A DNA stretch of 54,517 bases from Phycisphaerae bacterium (GCA_016782865.1 JADHXR010000029.1:1-54517); one strand, 5' to 3'; shown: positions 27,584 to 36,775, numbered from the stretch's first letter. Numbers and translations are program-made. The notes: generated by a model from the letters alone, not told the origin.

Positions 27584-27994
27584 ATGAAAATCGTCAAGGA
27601 AGACTTTCACGTCAGCACCAAGAGCCGCAACCAGATGATTGATATCACGAGCCAGGTGCGATCGCTCATCGGCCAGTCGGGCATAACTAACGGCGACGCA
27701 ATAATCTATTGTTCTCACACGACCGCGGCTATCACCATAAATGAAAACGCCGACCCGTCCGTTACTCACGATATGCTCTTGACTCTTGAAGAGCTGATGC
27801 CTCAACGTCGCGCCGGCTACCGACACGGCGAGGGCAACTCCGACTCGCACTGCAAGAGTTCGCTGGTAGGCTGCAGCGAGCAAATCCTGATAAGCAGCGG
27901 CTCGCCCGAATTGGGGACGTGGCAGGGAATCTTCTTCTGCGAATTCGACGGGCCTCGAAATAGAAAGGTGACGGTCCAGATCCGCGGACAGTAG
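27584..27994 (+). CDS. YjbQ family protein (UPF0047, thiamine-phosphate synthase-like)
   Basis: This 136-residue protein has the family motifs IIYCSHTTAAITINENADP and DSHCKSSLVGCSEQI, then ELGTWQGIFFCEFDGPR. The conserved histidines and acidic residues form the trimeric metal-binding site of this fold. Some members have weak thiamine-phosphate synthase activity; a true role is not settled. The ATG at 27584 is preceded by TAAGGAG, which overlaps the argS stop, so coupling to argS is likely. A dedicated thiE is present elsewhere in the window (35711-36775), so it need not act in thiamine synthesis. Confidence 0.92.
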   Translation: MKIVKEDFHVSTKSRNQMIDITSQVRSLIGQSGITNGDAIIYCSHTTAAITINENADPSVTHDMLLTLEELMPQRRAGYRHGEGNSDSHCKSSLVGCSEQILISSGSPELGTWQGIFFCEFDGPRNRKVTVQIRGQ

Positions 27995-28126
27995 TCCTTC
28001 AGACCAAGCATCAGCGCGGGGCCGCCCGGGTAACATCTGTGCGCCTGTATTCGGTCAGATTCGGCAGGAGCCGGAGCAGAGCGATGCCAAAAGCCCTGAC
28101 TATGTGGAACGCGTGCGCATATAAAA

Positions 28127-28270
28127 GGCGAGGTGGTGGAACCGGCTGGGGGGGAGACCGGTGAACCACACTGCCTCGCCGAGGTCTAAGAGCCGCCAGA
28201 ACGGCGGCATTAGTTCTTCATTCGGCCGCAAGGATCAACTGGGGGAAACTAACGCTTTCAGAGCACCCAG
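28127..28270 (+). ncRNA. Candidate structured RNA in the gene-free stretch 27995-28595
   Basis: Three consecutive GC-rich hairpins lie here. GGCGAGG/CCTCGCC (28127-28180) encloses a TGGT/ACCA and ACCGG/CCGGT stem with a GGA/GA internal loop. GCCGCC/GGCGGC (28192-28208) has a 5-base loop. CTGGG/CCCAG (28239-28270) encloses GAAA/TTTC. An A-rich run follows, and AT-rich sequence separates it from yggS. No protein frame is credible. I cannot assign it to a known RNA class; SRP, RNase P, tmRNA and tRNA were checked by eye and do not fit. The strand is unknown; plus is assumed from the neighbours. Confidence 0.3.
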
Positions 28271-28595
28271 TCAAACGAAAAAAAAGAAAACCGCCAAAAC
28301 CACGAGGGGTCAATTACCACCCCACACTGCTTCAATAAATGTTAGTATACAACTTTGAGCCCTCAAATGCAAGCTTAAAATGGCGTTCTTTATTTTTTTT
28401 GCGAACATTTACCTGTTCCGACGGGCTGCGAAAGAGGCCTCGCCGCAGGAGATTCCTCCCTCCGAAAAAAACAACGAAATTCCCGGACGTATCCTTTTTG
28501 TGCTGGAAATAAAATAATCAGCTTGCTATTTTGGCTGTTTTCATGCATCAAAGTGGATTGAATTTTTTTATCTTTACTCCTTAGTTTATTGCCTT

Positions 28596-29318
28596 ATGAC
28601 GAAAATTGCCGCAAGAATAAAACATGTGAAGGAAGCTGTCGCGTCGGCCTGTGCACGCGCCGGCAGAGAACCCGAGAAGGTTAAGCTCGTCATTGTTACC
28701 AAATCGGCTGACATTGAAGCTGTGAAAGAGGTCATTGGTCTCGGTTTCACCGAACTGGGAGAGAATCGCGTCCAGCAGTTGAAGAAGGTACACGCTCAGG
28801 TATTGAATTTTCTGCAGCAATCCAATGGCGGCCCCGCCGTGGCGAAACAGGTCAGTTGGCATTTGATCGGCCATTTGCAGCGCAACAAGGTGCGCCAGGC
28901 GCTGCCTTTGGCAACCCTGGTGCACTCAGTAGACACGCTTCGGCTGGCCGAAGAGATAAGCGCTGCCGGGGCGAGACTTAACTTACAGCCCAGAGTGCTT
29001 CTGCAGGTCAATGCCTCCAACGAACCGCAGAAGTACGGTGTCCCCGTCGGTGCAGCGACGCATCTGGCCGAGCAGATAGAAAGCCTGCCCAATCTGCAAC
29101 TGGTCGGGCTGATGACGATGGCGCCGCTGACCCATAAGAAGGATGTTGTTCGAGCCTGTTTCGTTCGAGCAAGAGAACTGTTTGTCGAGATGCGCGGCGA
29201 GAAAATTGTCGGCCCCCAGTTTGCCGAGCTGAGCATGGGCATGAGTTCGGACTACGAAGTCGCGGTCGAGGAGGGGGCAACCATCCTCCGCATCGGCTCG
29301 GCAATCTTCGCCGGCTGA
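28596..29318 (+). CDS. yggS: YggS family pyridoxal-5'-phosphate homeostasis protein
   Basis: This single-domain TIM-barrel protein binds PLP but has no known reaction; it keeps free PLP in balance. The 240-residue chain has LVIVTKSADIEAVKEVIGLG, whose lysine (residue 36) forms the Schiff base. ELGENRVQQLKKV, WHLIGHLQRNKVRQ, LLQVNASNEPQKYGV, LMTMAPL and ELSMGMSSDYEVAVEEGAT follow, all family signatures. Length is normal. It follows 277 bases of AT-rich leader and stands alone on its transcript. Confidence 0.95.
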   Translation: MTKIAARIKHVKEAVASACARAGREPEKVKLVIVTKSADIEAVKEVIGLGFTELGENRVQQLKKVHAQVLNFLQQSNGGPAVAKQVSWHLIGHLQRNKVRQALPLATLVHSVDTLRLAEEISAAGARLNLQPRVLLQVNASNEPQKYGVPVGAATHLAEQIESLPNLQLVGLMTMAPLTHKKDVVRACFVRARELFVEMRGEKIVGPQFAELSMGMSSDYEVAVEEGATILRIGSAIFAG

Positions 29319-29448
29319 TATACAACCGCTCCGGGCCATGCGCCAGAGGGCGCCAAGCCATTTCCAGCGTCAAATCCCAGATATTCGTTCGCCCCCGGTG
29401 AGTCTTGCCGAAGATGGCATTTGTTTGCGCCCATTGGATGGGGCATCG

Positions 29449-29616
29449 GTTAGGCTCTGTCTGAAAACTCCGTCGTCGGGTGCGAGATCGAGCGGTTTTT
29501 CGCCTGGCAAAGACGGCGAAGCAGGCGATATTGGTTATATCGTCGATGCAGCCGGATGCAGTCAGGCGGAAAATAAGCCGCTCGAAGCCAGATCGAGTTT
29601 TCAGACAGAGCCTAAC
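29449..29616. mobile_element. MITE-like element, copy 1
   Basis: A 168-base element has 22-base perfect terminal inverted repeats, beginning GTTAGGCTCTGTCTGAAAAC and ending with its exact complement. A TA flank lies at each end, which suits Tc1/IS630-type elements. It has no coding capacity. The second copy lies at 49314-49476 in the opposite orientation and is about 93 percent identical by eye. It fills the gap between yggS and the phosphatase gene. Confidence 0.85.
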
Positions 29617-29764
29617 ACACAACAGTCCTGCCCATCTGGCGTGAATGCCACAAAAATGTCCGAAAAACGGAAAGTAGCTCCGCCAATAAGCCGAAGTCAA
29701 CTTATGTTCGTCTGAGAGGCCAATCTGCGCACGGTCCTATAAGCAGATAAGGAAAACCGACAAG

Positions 29765-31054
29765 ATGGAAACAGCAGGATCATTGAAGGCCATAGAGTTG
29801 CCCACGAGTTTTACAGATGTTCTGTATCTGACCGATCAGCGCTCGATCCCAATTGAAATGAGGCGGCTGTTCAAGCAAAAGAATCTCTCTTATCGCCTTC
29901 TGGCTATAAGCAGATTCAGTCAGGCACGCAAGAGGCTTGATTTGATAGGAACCGTTATTATCGATACCAAAGGCGCTGTGACTTCCCAGCAGCAATTGGT
30001 CCGAATCATCGAGGCGCTGGAGATGGAACATATCGGCATGGTTCTGCTCACAGGTCCGATGAAGACGCCTGTGAAGAGCTTTTCCCTGTCACCGACAAAG
30101 ACCAGTTTCTGTTTGAGCGACGCAGCCGATGGTGTTTCGATAGATGAGTTGTGGACACGAGTGAGTCTCAATCTGGCATGCCGTAAGGGCGCGTCGGGAA
30201 TGGCGGTTAAGCCCGTGCTCCCAAAAAGGTCTGTACACACAATCTTCAGGAATAAACTGGCGGAGCAACTTAACATGACAAAAGCGCTAGCGAATAACCT
30301 GACCGAACAGCTTCGTTTGGCCGGTCTTGTCCAGCAGGATTTTCTACCCACGAAACTGCCCAATACCGATGAGACGCAGTGGGCGACGTTGTTCTTACCG
30401 GCCGAATGGGTTTCCGGCGACATCTACGACGTGGCCCGGATCGACGAGCAGCACATTGGCTTTTACGTGGCCGACGTCGTAGGCCACGGACTGCCCGCAG
30501 CCTTGCTGACAATCTTTCTCAAACAGGCCCTGGTCATGCGAGAGACGGTTGCGAACAATTACCGTATTTTCTCGCCGGCCGAGGTTGTGAAGAATCTCAA
30601 TTTGCGAATGACCGCGCAGAAGCTGTCCGGCTACCAGTTTGCCACCTGCTGCTATTGCCTGTTGAACATAAAGACGCTGCAATTGACCTATGCGCGTGCG
30701 GGCCATCCCCATCCGATCGTTATCAGGTTGGGTGAGCCGCCGAGACAACTGGAGGTGCGGGGCTCGCTGCTGGGGATTTTCGAGCAGGCAGATTACGTCC
30801 AGGAGACCGTGCAGCTTCAGCCAGGCGATAAACTGCTGCTGTATTCCGACGGGGCCGAGCCTTTCATAGGCAGTTTCAGCAACCAGGGGCGCTTCGACTT
30901 TGACGAAGAGTTCTGCAAGGCTACCGATTTGCCGATTGTCGAGACAATAGACTCGTTAAACGCCCTTATGAAGAATCGAGAAATCGAGTCATCTGAAATT
31001 GACGACATTACACTGCTCGGCCTTGAGATCCTTCCAAGCATGGCCGGCAGCTAA
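29765..31054 (+). CDS. PP2C/SpoIIE-type serine phosphatase with N-terminal receiver-like domain
   Basis: This 429-residue protein has an N-terminal alpha/beta region of about 140 residues that looks like a receiver-type fold without an obvious phospho-acceptor aspartate. The C-terminal PP2C/RsbU catalytic domain follows: AEWVSGDIYDVARID supplies a metal-binding aspartate, FYVADVVGHGLPAALLT the second, YARAGHPHPIV the central motif, LYSDGAEP a further aspartate and DDITLL the last. Such phosphatases act on anti-sigma-factor antagonists or other phosphoserine signals. No anti-sigma-factor kinase lies next to it, so its target is elsewhere. The start at 29765 has AAGGAAAACCG upstream. Confidence 0.9.
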   Translation: METAGSLKAIELPTSFTDVLYLTDQRSIPIEMRRLFKQKNLSYRLLAISRFSQARKRLDLIGTVIIDTKGAVTSQQQLVRIIEALEMEHIGMVLLTGPMKTPVKSFSLSPTKTSFCLSDAADGVSIDELWTRVSLNLACRKGASGMAVKPVLPKRSVHTIFRNKLAEQLNMTKALANNLTEQLRLAGLVQQDFLPTKLPNTDETQWATLFLPAEWVSGDIYDVARIDEQHIGFYVADVVGHGLPAALLTIFLKQALVMRETVANNYRIFSPAEVVKNLNLRMTAQKLSGYQFATCCYCLLNIKTLQLTYARAGHPHPIVIRLGEPPRQLEVRGSLLGIFEQADYVQETVQLQPGDKLLLYSDGAEPFIGSFSNQGRFDFDEEFCKATDLPIVETIDSLNALMKNREIESSEIDDITLLGLEILPSMAGS

Positions 31055-31285
31055 AGAAATGTGGGTCAGTAGAGAAAGGCCCTGCTTCTCGGACGCAGAC
31101 AATGCGCAAAAACAGGGGCCCAAAATTGCCTGCCAGTACTGAACTCACATACTTGCTCAGCTTGTAGTTTGACAATACTCCTATACCGTTTTGCGTCTGT
31201 ACAGCCAACTGACAAAACCCACGCCAATTGCATATCTGGCAAGACAAACGTAACGGTGGAACTCCTGGTAAGAAAATACAAAATG

Positions 31286-31314
31286 TTGACAGCACCGTTC
31301 GCGGCGGTTACAAT
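31286..31314 (+). promoter_or_regulatory. Strong sigma-70-type promoter for the HEAT-repeat gene
   Basis: Perfect TTGACA, a 17-base spacer, then TACAAT. Transcription would start near 31321, about 46 bases before the ATG. Together with the AT-rich region before it, this is what the 31055-31366 gap holds. Confidence 0.7.
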
Positions 31315-31366
31315 CCCATACGATTCGGATAATATCTGCAAATGTCCAAGAGAAAGGGTACAAGAC

Positions 31367-31987
31367 ATGTCTACGAACAACTTCAAGAAGGCGTCACTTG
31401 CGGCCGGTGCGGTCGCAATGATGACGGGAACGGCCCAAGCCGCCCGGAGGAACAGGGGGGTAAAGAGGCTCATTGCCAGGATAAAGAACAGCGATGCTGC
31501 GACGCGCACCAAGGCCTGGCAGAGCGCCGGCGACGTCGGCGCCCCGGCGGTCCAACCCCTGGCAATGGTCATGACCGACGACGATCTCGAAGTCGCCCGC
31601 GCGGCAAAGCGAGCGATGTGGAAGATAGTGCGGCACACCGGCCGGCCCGGCGCAGTTAATGCGAAAACAGTGGTCGTGGCCAAGCTGTGCGGGCTCCTGG
31701 GAGCCGACCAGCCGGTGTCGGTCCGGCGCGAGGTGCTGTGGATGCTCTCCGAGATAGGCGGCATGCGTGCGATCAGGCCTATTGCCGAGTTGTTGACGGA
31801 TAAGCATCTTCGAGAGGATGCCCGAATGGCGCTCGAGCGCATTCCGATTCAGAGAGCCGTTCAGGCACTAAAGGCCGGCTTCGAAATTGCGCCGGAAGAC
31901 TTCAAGCCCAACCTCGCGCAATCGCTCCGCAAGCGAGGCGTGGAGGTCGAGGGTTATCCGTGTGTGAAACTCATGCCCACAAAGTAG
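31367..31987 (+). CDS. HEAT-repeat protein with a short leader
   Basis: The ATG at 31367 is preferred because AGAAAGGG lies upstream and MSTNNFKKASLAAGAVAMMTG looks like an exported or Tat-like leader. The frame continues upstream but without protein character. The 206-residue chain has HEAT/PBS-lyase-type repeats (AWQSAGDVGAPAVQPLAM, VRREVLWMLSEIGGMRAIRP and others), which form a helical solenoid for protein binding. No catalytic motif is seen. The stop codon lies inside a dispersed 54-base hairpin repeat that separates it from the Gfo/Idh gene 74 bases downstream. Confidence 0.7.
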   Translation: MSTNNFKKASLAAGAVAMMTGTAQAARRNRGVKRLIARIKNSDAATRTKAWQSAGDVGAPAVQPLAMVMTDDDLEVARAAKRAMWKIVRHTGRPGAVNAKTVVVAKLCGLLGADQPVSVRREVLWMLSEIGGMRAIRPIAELLTDKHLREDARMALERIPIQRAVQALKAGFEIAPEDFKPNLAQSLRKRGVEVEGYPCVKLMPTK

Positions 31988-32037
31988 GGTGGGGCTCGCT
32001 CCACCACCTTGAATCGGTGGGCCAAGGCCCACCCTAC
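31984..32037. repeat. Dispersed imperfect palindrome overlapping a stop codon
   Basis: GTAGGGTGGG at the left end is the complement of CCCACCCTAC at the right end. The centre carries CCACCACCTTG and CGGTGGGCCAAGG, also partly complementary. The left end includes the TAG that stops the HEAT gene. It resembles the GTAGGGTGGGC repeats common in planctomycete and other genomes. Confidence 0.6.
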
Positions 32038-32061
32038 GAGAAAGCAGAAAGGTGATAAACG

Positions 32062-33423
32062 ATGAAGAAGTCAAAACAACTCAACAGGCGTGAATTCCTG
32101 ACGGCCGCCGGCGCAGCGGCAGTCAGCGTGCCGTACCTTATTCCGTCGGGCGTCCTTGCGGCGCGCGGCAGAGTTGGTGCAAACGAGAGAATAACCACCG
32201 CGCATATCGGCGTAGGCGGCAGAGGCGGCGGACTCCTTCGCGAAGTGATGAAGTTCCGCGACGCGGGCTCGGTCAATATCGCGGCGGTCTGCGACATCGA
32301 CAAGAATCGGCTCGATAAAGCCGTCGAGACGGCCGGTGAGGGAACCGATGCCTACCACGACTACCGTCACATTCTCCTGCGCAAAGACATCGACGCAGTC
32401 GTCATCGGCACGCCCGACCACTGGCACGGCGTCCAGGTCGTTCATGCCGCCGAATCCGGCAAGCATATCTACTGCGAAAAGCCCGCCTGCTGCACCATCG
32501 AGGAAGGCAAGGCGATGGTCGCCGCGGTAAAGAAGAACAAGGTGTCGGTCCAGATCGGCTCGCAGGGCCGCTCGCAGCCGGAAGCGTACCTGGCGCATCG
32601 CTATCTGGTCAACGATAACATCGGCCACATCAGCCGGGTCGATTGTTTCCATTACCCGAGCCCTGAGGACAAGAACCCGGTCCCGGACAGCGAGCCGCCC
32701 GCCGAGCTGGATTGGGACATGTGGCTGGGACCGCTGAGGTGGAGACCGTACAACAAGAGATACCTTCACGGCGTCTTCCGCTGGCTGCTCGAATCGGGCG
32801 GCGGGCAGATTCGCGACCGCGGCGCTCATGTGATGAGCTGCGCAATGTGGTGGATGGGCGCCGACGGCACCGGACCGGTTACCGTCGAGGCGACAGGCAC
32901 CGCGCCCAAGCAGGGCCTGTGGGACAGTGCAGTGCTGATGGACGTGACATACACCTTTGAGAATCCTGATTGGGTACTGACATGGCGGCAGATGCCCAAT
33001 GATCAGTTGCCGAAAGCCGAGGAACGCACGCCCGACGAACTCAACAACGAGATCCGCAAGATCTCCCGTCCCGGATACGGCGCAATCTATCGCGGCGACA
33101 AGGGTGAGTTCATCCACTGGGGCGGCGACGGCGGCACGTGGGCCGAGAGAAAGGCGCGCAACTGGGAACCGCCGGCCGGGGCAAAAGACGTATACAAGAG
33201 CCCGGGCCACTTCAAAGACTGGTTCAAGGGCATCAGGACCAGCTCGAAGACCATCATGAATATGGAAGCCGCCGCCGGTGTGGCCAACCTGTGCATCCTG
33301 GGCAATCTATCCTACCTGCTGGGCCGAAAGCTCGAGTGGGATCAGGCCGGGCAGACGATAGTAGGCGATGCGCAGGCACAACGAATGATGTCCACGCCGC
33401 AGCGCCACCCGTATCATTTGTAA
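32062..33423 (+). CDS. Tat-exported Gfo/Idh/MocA family oxidoreductase (second copy)
   Basis: This 453-residue protein has a twin-arginine leader, NRREFLTAAGAAAVSVPYL. The nucleotide-binding fold follows (AHIGVGGRGGGLL, IAAVCDIDKNRLDKAVE), then GTPDHWHGVQVVHA, EKPACCTIEEGKAM, and SGGGQIRDRGAHVMSCAMWW in the C-terminal domain. The EKP lysine and the histidine of the RGAH segment are in place. It belongs to the same broad family as the gene at 17915-19354 but is clearly a different subfamily (little identity, different C-terminal domain). Probably acts on periplasmic sugars; the substrate cannot be read. Confidence 0.9.
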   Translation: MKKSKQLNRREFLTAAGAAAVSVPYLIPSGVLAARGRVGANERITTAHIGVGGRGGGLLREVMKFRDAGSVNIAAVCDIDKNRLDKAVETAGEGTDAYHDYRHILLRKDIDAVVIGTPDHWHGVQVVHAAESGKHIYCEKPACCTIEEGKAMVAAVKKNKVSVQIGSQGRSQPEAYLAHRYLVNDNIGHISRVDCFHYPSPEDKNPVPDSEPPAELDWDMWLGPLRWRPYNKRYLHGVFRWLLESGGGQIRDRGAHVMSCAMWWMGADGTGPVTVEATGTAPKQGLWDSAVLMDVTYTFENPDWVLTWRQMPNDQLPKAEERTPDELNNEIRKISRPGYGAIYRGDKGEFIHWGGDGGTWAERKARNWEPPAGAKDVYKSPGHFKDWFKGIRTSSKTIMNMEAAAGVANLCILGNLSYLLGRKLEWDQAGQTIVGDAQAQRMMSTPQRHPYHL

Positions 33424-34035
33424 TAGTCTGCCGTCTAAGTCCTACATAGTCGGGCAGTTGTGAATCAGACCGGTTCAGTTTCGACTCCCCGGGCCTCGAT
33501 GGGTCCGGGGATCGCAATATGACGCTGGCTGGTGGCTTCGTCGCGCCTTGTAAGGATTGCTGTGTATACCGGCTTGGCCGCGAGAGCTCTAAAAATGTGG
33601 ACAACCTGTTAATAACTAACAAAATGAATAGCAAGTCACATTCCAGTAACTTCGAAAAAACCGGGTAAAACCAGCGGTAAAAGCCAAGACTGGTTTTTCT
33701 GCTTGAATAGAGCCCACCACTCTTGCGGTAACTCGTTGCCAATAAATGCTTTATCTGTACTCACTAAGCAATGCCAAGAAGTCATCTGCACGTAACCGCT
33801 TGTCAATATGGGAGATGCTAAGATTTCTCAATACCGGCAACCGTCTCGGCAGCAACACTGCCGCCGGTGGATAAGCAGTAGAAAAACCCCCGCGCACGAG
33901 CAAGATCCCCATGCCGAGCAACTCGGCGCATCGGTCAAAAAGAGGGTTTGAGCGATTTCGGGGAGCCCCTCGGCACCTGTTGTTCAGTAGCATGGGCGGT
34001 TGGCCGGTGAACCGCAGCTTTCGGCGGGGAGTCAA
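33424..34035. other. Gene-free stretch after the second Gfo/Idh gene
   Basis: One GC-rich hairpin (CCCCGG with CCGGGG, about 33487-33513) is seen. It may help stop transcription but lacks a T-run. The rest has no credible gene, promoter or repeat. Confidence 0.4.
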
Positions 34036-35640
34036 TCAGTATTCGACCGCCACCAAGGTCCGAGGCGTGATTTTCGCCAAGCCCAGCGTGCGGCCGCGGC
34101 AAGAGAAATCAACATTTCCAACAACGGGCAGGACCAAGGCCTTTCGCGCCTCGACAGGCCTGCGAAACCCAAGCGAGACATTAACTGGCTCATCATTGAA
34201 GTTTTCCACAATAAGACAATTCTCGCCTATCAGGTAGAGCGCCACTTTGTTGGGCGCGTTGAAAGTCATTGCGAACGGCGCAAGCAGTTTGTTCCTGATG
34301 GGGTTGAGTTCTTGGCGGCTCAGTTTGAGCAAGTCGCGGGGCTTTCCGCCGACCTTCAGGATCGTTGGATTGTCGCCGCCGAGATCGACGCCTTTCAGCC
34401 TGCCGGCGAGCCCATCTGTGATCAGTACCGGCTTTCCGGCATCAAGCATCACTTGGAGTTTGTCGCCGAACCGTGGGTCTTCAAATGCGTGCACGGAGAA
34501 GAAGGCAGCTCTTGCATCAGTGTCGATTCTCGCCGTGGGCACAAGCGGCAAACCCAGCATTCCCACGAAATCGAACACGTACTGCTCGTCAAACGCATCG
34601 CTGTTGGGTGGTTTCGGAGCGGCGATTCCTTTGATGGATTTATCCCGCACGAGTTTGGCAAGTTTGAACAAACCCGGGATCTCCGCGCGCAGCTTTTCCA
34701 CGTTCGCCGGTCCGGTGTCTTTCTGGAGCGAGCCGTAGCAGAACAGCAGCATCTCTTTGGCGCCCGCAAGGACGGTCTGCCTCGCCTGCTCCACATATGT
34801 GTCTTCCGTCGTGCCGTAAGGGTCGAACCACCCGCCGCCGGTCTTAGCGCCGCCTATCTCGCCGAGCCATCGCATAATGTAATAGGCCTCGTACTGGACC
34901 TTTCCTCCCCAGCGTTCATTGTCGAAGTCGCGGGTCTCGGTACCGACCCATATCCTTTCGTAGTCGGCGGTTTGGCGCAGGACCTCGTAGCCACGATTGT
35001 GAAAATTGTCGTACCATTGTGGATACTTGATTATGATCTTGACGTCGGGATTGACGGCTCTTGCCGGGGCGAGGATTCTATCGCGGCCCAGCCTGATCAT
35101 AAGCTCGCAGCGGTAATCGGCCCACGACTTTTGCCCACAGGCCTCCTTGCATTCGCTGCATTGACAATCGGTGAAAAGAAAATCGTCGATCATTATCTGA
35201 TCGAAGATCGACGCCGCATACTCGAATATCTCCTGGAGATGCTGCTGGGTTCTCTCGTTCGTATAACAGGAGATCAGGTTCCAGCCTGTCGATACTTTTC
35301 CAACGATGGTCGTCGTAACACAACCGGAAACATCGAAGCCGTCGGCCTCGAATCGCGACTTGGCGCGCCGCAGCGTTTCTCGCTCGGCGCGGTAGTTGCT
35401 CCTGAAAGTCTCAATGAAGACGTGTGTCACGCCGGTCTTCTTGCACCACTCGACGGCGCTACTCATGTCCTGCTCGCCGGACAAATGGTCGCGCACGTTC
35501 TGGGCCGTAAACAGTGTCGATATTCGAAGCAGGTCCTTGTTTGCGTTGGCCAAATCCCACAGCCTCTGCGCCTGGCAAGGCAAAACCGTCAACAAAACCA
35601 GTCCCATGGCGAGCAATTTCAAACGCCGTGTCTCGATCAT
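34036..35640 (-). CDS. Exported TIM-barrel-like protein, possible glycoside hydrolase family
   Basis: The ATG at 35640 gives a signal peptide (MIETRRLKLLAMGLVLLTVL, cleavage near PCQAQ). The 534-residue protein resembles a (beta/alpha)8 barrel: VTHVFIETFRSNYRAERET, SGCVTTTIVGK, FDQIMIDDFLFTDCQCSEC, KIIIKYPQWYDNF and ERIWVGTETRDF. A C-terminal beta-sandwich runs from about 420. Acidic pairs at strand ends (MIDDF, GTET) fit a hydrolase, but I cannot assign a family. CQCSECKEACG is an unusual cysteine cluster near the barrel centre. Exported and alone, so likely a saccharide-acting enzyme. A 578-codon frame on the other strand is its shadow. Confidence 0.55.
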   Translation of the reverse strand: MIETRRLKLLAMGLVLLTVLPCQAQRLWDLANANKDLLRISTLFTAQNVRDHLSGEQDMSSAVEWCKKTGVTHVFIETFRSNYRAERETLRRAKSRFEADGFDVSGCVTTTIVGKVSTGWNLISCYTNERTQQHLQEIFEYAASIFDQIMIDDFLFTDCQCSECKEACGQKSWADYRCELMIRLGRDRILAPARAVNPDVKIIIKYPQWYDNFHNRGYEVLRQTADYERIWVGTETRDFDNERWGGKVQYEAYYIMRWLGEIGGAKTGGGWFDPYGTTEDTYVEQARQTVLAGAKEMLLFCYGSLQKDTGPANVEKLRAEIPGLFKLAKLVRDKSIKGIAAPKPPNSDAFDEQYVFDFVGMLGLPLVPTARIDTDARAAFFSVHAFEDPRFGDKLQVMLDAGKPVLITDGLAGRLKGVDLGGDNPTILKVGGKPRDLLKLSRQELNPIRNKLLAPFAMTFNAPNKVALYLIGENCLIVENFNDEPVNVSLGFRRPVEARKALVLPVVGNVDFSCRGRTLGLAKITPRTLVAVEY

Positions 35641-35710
35641 TCTTTCTCTCCTGTAACTTTTGTACGTGTGAGCTTGACAATCTCCCAATTTGAGAACATT
35701 GTACAGAAGT

Positions 35711-36775
35711 TCAAGAAGCCGACTGAGCCATTTTGAACGCCTCTATTTTTTTTTTGAGCGCCCGGCAGGCGCCGGTCGGATCCTCGGATTTTGTCACCGC
35801 GGCACATACGGCGATGCTCGCGGCGCCGGCGCTTAGGACCTGCTCGACGTTGTCCGCTGTTATGCCACCGATGGCGACATTGCCGATGCCCTCATCGGCC
35901 AGTACCTCCACCGCCTGCCTGACGTAATCCAGGCCGACCGGCGGGACATCGGGTTTTGTCCCCGTGGCGAAGACGGGCCCAAGGGCTGCATACGTCGGCC
36001 GTTCATCGCACGCGTCGCGTAGCTGTTTTATCGAATGTGTGCTCTTGCCTATGACCAGAGGGGTCGTCTGGAGCTTGCGGGCCTGTTCGATCGGCAGATC
36101 GTTCTGGCCCACGTGCAATCCATCAGCCCCTGCGGCGACCGCAATATCCACCCGGTCGTTTATCACGCTGAGAACGCCGGTGTCTTTGCATATTCCCACG
36201 AACGCCTCGGCAAGGGAAAAGAGCTTGTCGTCCTGGATGGCTTTTGCGCGAAGCTGGATGCAATCGGCTCCGCCGGCAGCGCACTTGTGCGTAAAAGAAA
36301 TAACCTCTATCGGCAGCTCACTGGTAATCACGACATATAATCCTACACGTTTATATTTCTCAACCGCGTCGGCGAACAGGACTATGTCCTTTTCGAGGGT
36401 ATAGGCATCGTAGCGCAACTTCTCAATAGCCTCTGCTGACGGCTGGCTCTCGATCCGGATTACCTCGGCGAGTGCCCGAAGGGCCTCGGTCAAACGCTTG
36501 CAGCCGGCCGAGAGAGAATCTCTCAAGTCACCGCGATCCATTTGTTTGGCCACGACCTGGCCGACACCGACGTCGCCAACCGTGTCTCTGCTCGCTATGA
36601 GGCTGCCTGTGTCAAGCTTGCCGATCACTCCAGAGAGTTCGTGCCTGAGTTGCTTGGCGCGGTTAGTGAGTCCTGTCGAATTGAGGGCAAACCTGCAAAA
36701 TTCCTCGACAACACGTATTGCCTCGCGGGCCCGATTGAAATTAGCATCGATTATTCTGCAAACCGCACGTTCCAT
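35711..36775 (-). CDS. thiE: ThiD2-like plus thiamine-phosphate synthase fusion
   Basis: The C-terminal 210 residues are a complete ThiE: CIQLRAKA, SVINDRVDIAVAAGADGLHV with GQNDLP next, IGKSTHS, GPVFATGTKPD and AIGGITADN, which together bind the pyrimidine and thiazole phosphates. The N-terminal 130 residues (IIDANFNRAREAIRVVEEFC, LASRDTVGDVGV, CKRLTEALRALAE) match the ThiD2 domain, described as an alternative hydroxymethylpyrimidine phosphate kinase fused to ThiE in several phyla. The protein would therefore phosphorylate the pyrimidine and couple it to thiazole. The ATG at 36775 is preferred over an upstream one at 36826, because similarity begins right after it. No other thiamine genes are nearby. 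Confidence 0.88.
   Translation of the reverse strand: MERAVCRIIDANFNRAREAIRVVEEFCRFALNSTGLTNRAKQLRHELSGVIGKLDTGSLIASRDTVGDVGVGQVVAKQMDRGDLRDSLSAGCKRLTEALRALAEVIRIESQPSAEAIEKLRYDAYTLEKDIVLFADAVEKYKRVGLYVVITSELPIEVISFTHKCAAGGADCIQLRAKAIQDDKLFSLAEAFVGICKDTGVLSVINDRVDIAVAAGADGLHVGQNDLPIEQARKLQTTPLVIGKSTHSIKQLRDACDERPTYAALGPVFATGTKPDVPPVGLDYVRQAVEVLADEGIGNVAIGGITADNVEQVLSAGAASIAVCAAVTKSEDPTGACRALKKKIEAFKMAQSAS

Noticed and set aside
28048-28080. SRP RNA domain IV (GGTCAG ... GAGCAG)
   Set aside because: The tetraloop would be AGGA, not GNRA or URRC, and the internal loop is not symmetrical.
28127-28180. tRNA-Leu-like sequence
   Set aside because: Only 54 bases, with no anticodon arm, T arm or CCA-compatible end.
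29449-29616. MITE ends read as integron cores (GTTAGGC ... GCCTAAC)
   Set aside because: The boxes point outward (GTT first, AAC last), the reverse of an attC; the element has the long terminal repeats of a transposon derivative.
32071-33210. 379-codon open frame opposite the second Gfo/Idh gene
   Set aside because: Shadow of a strong family match with a Tat signal.
34000-35736. 578-codon open frame on the plus strand
   Set aside because: Opposite the exported TIM-barrel gene, which has a signal peptide and a sensible fold; the plus frame has no domain or leader.
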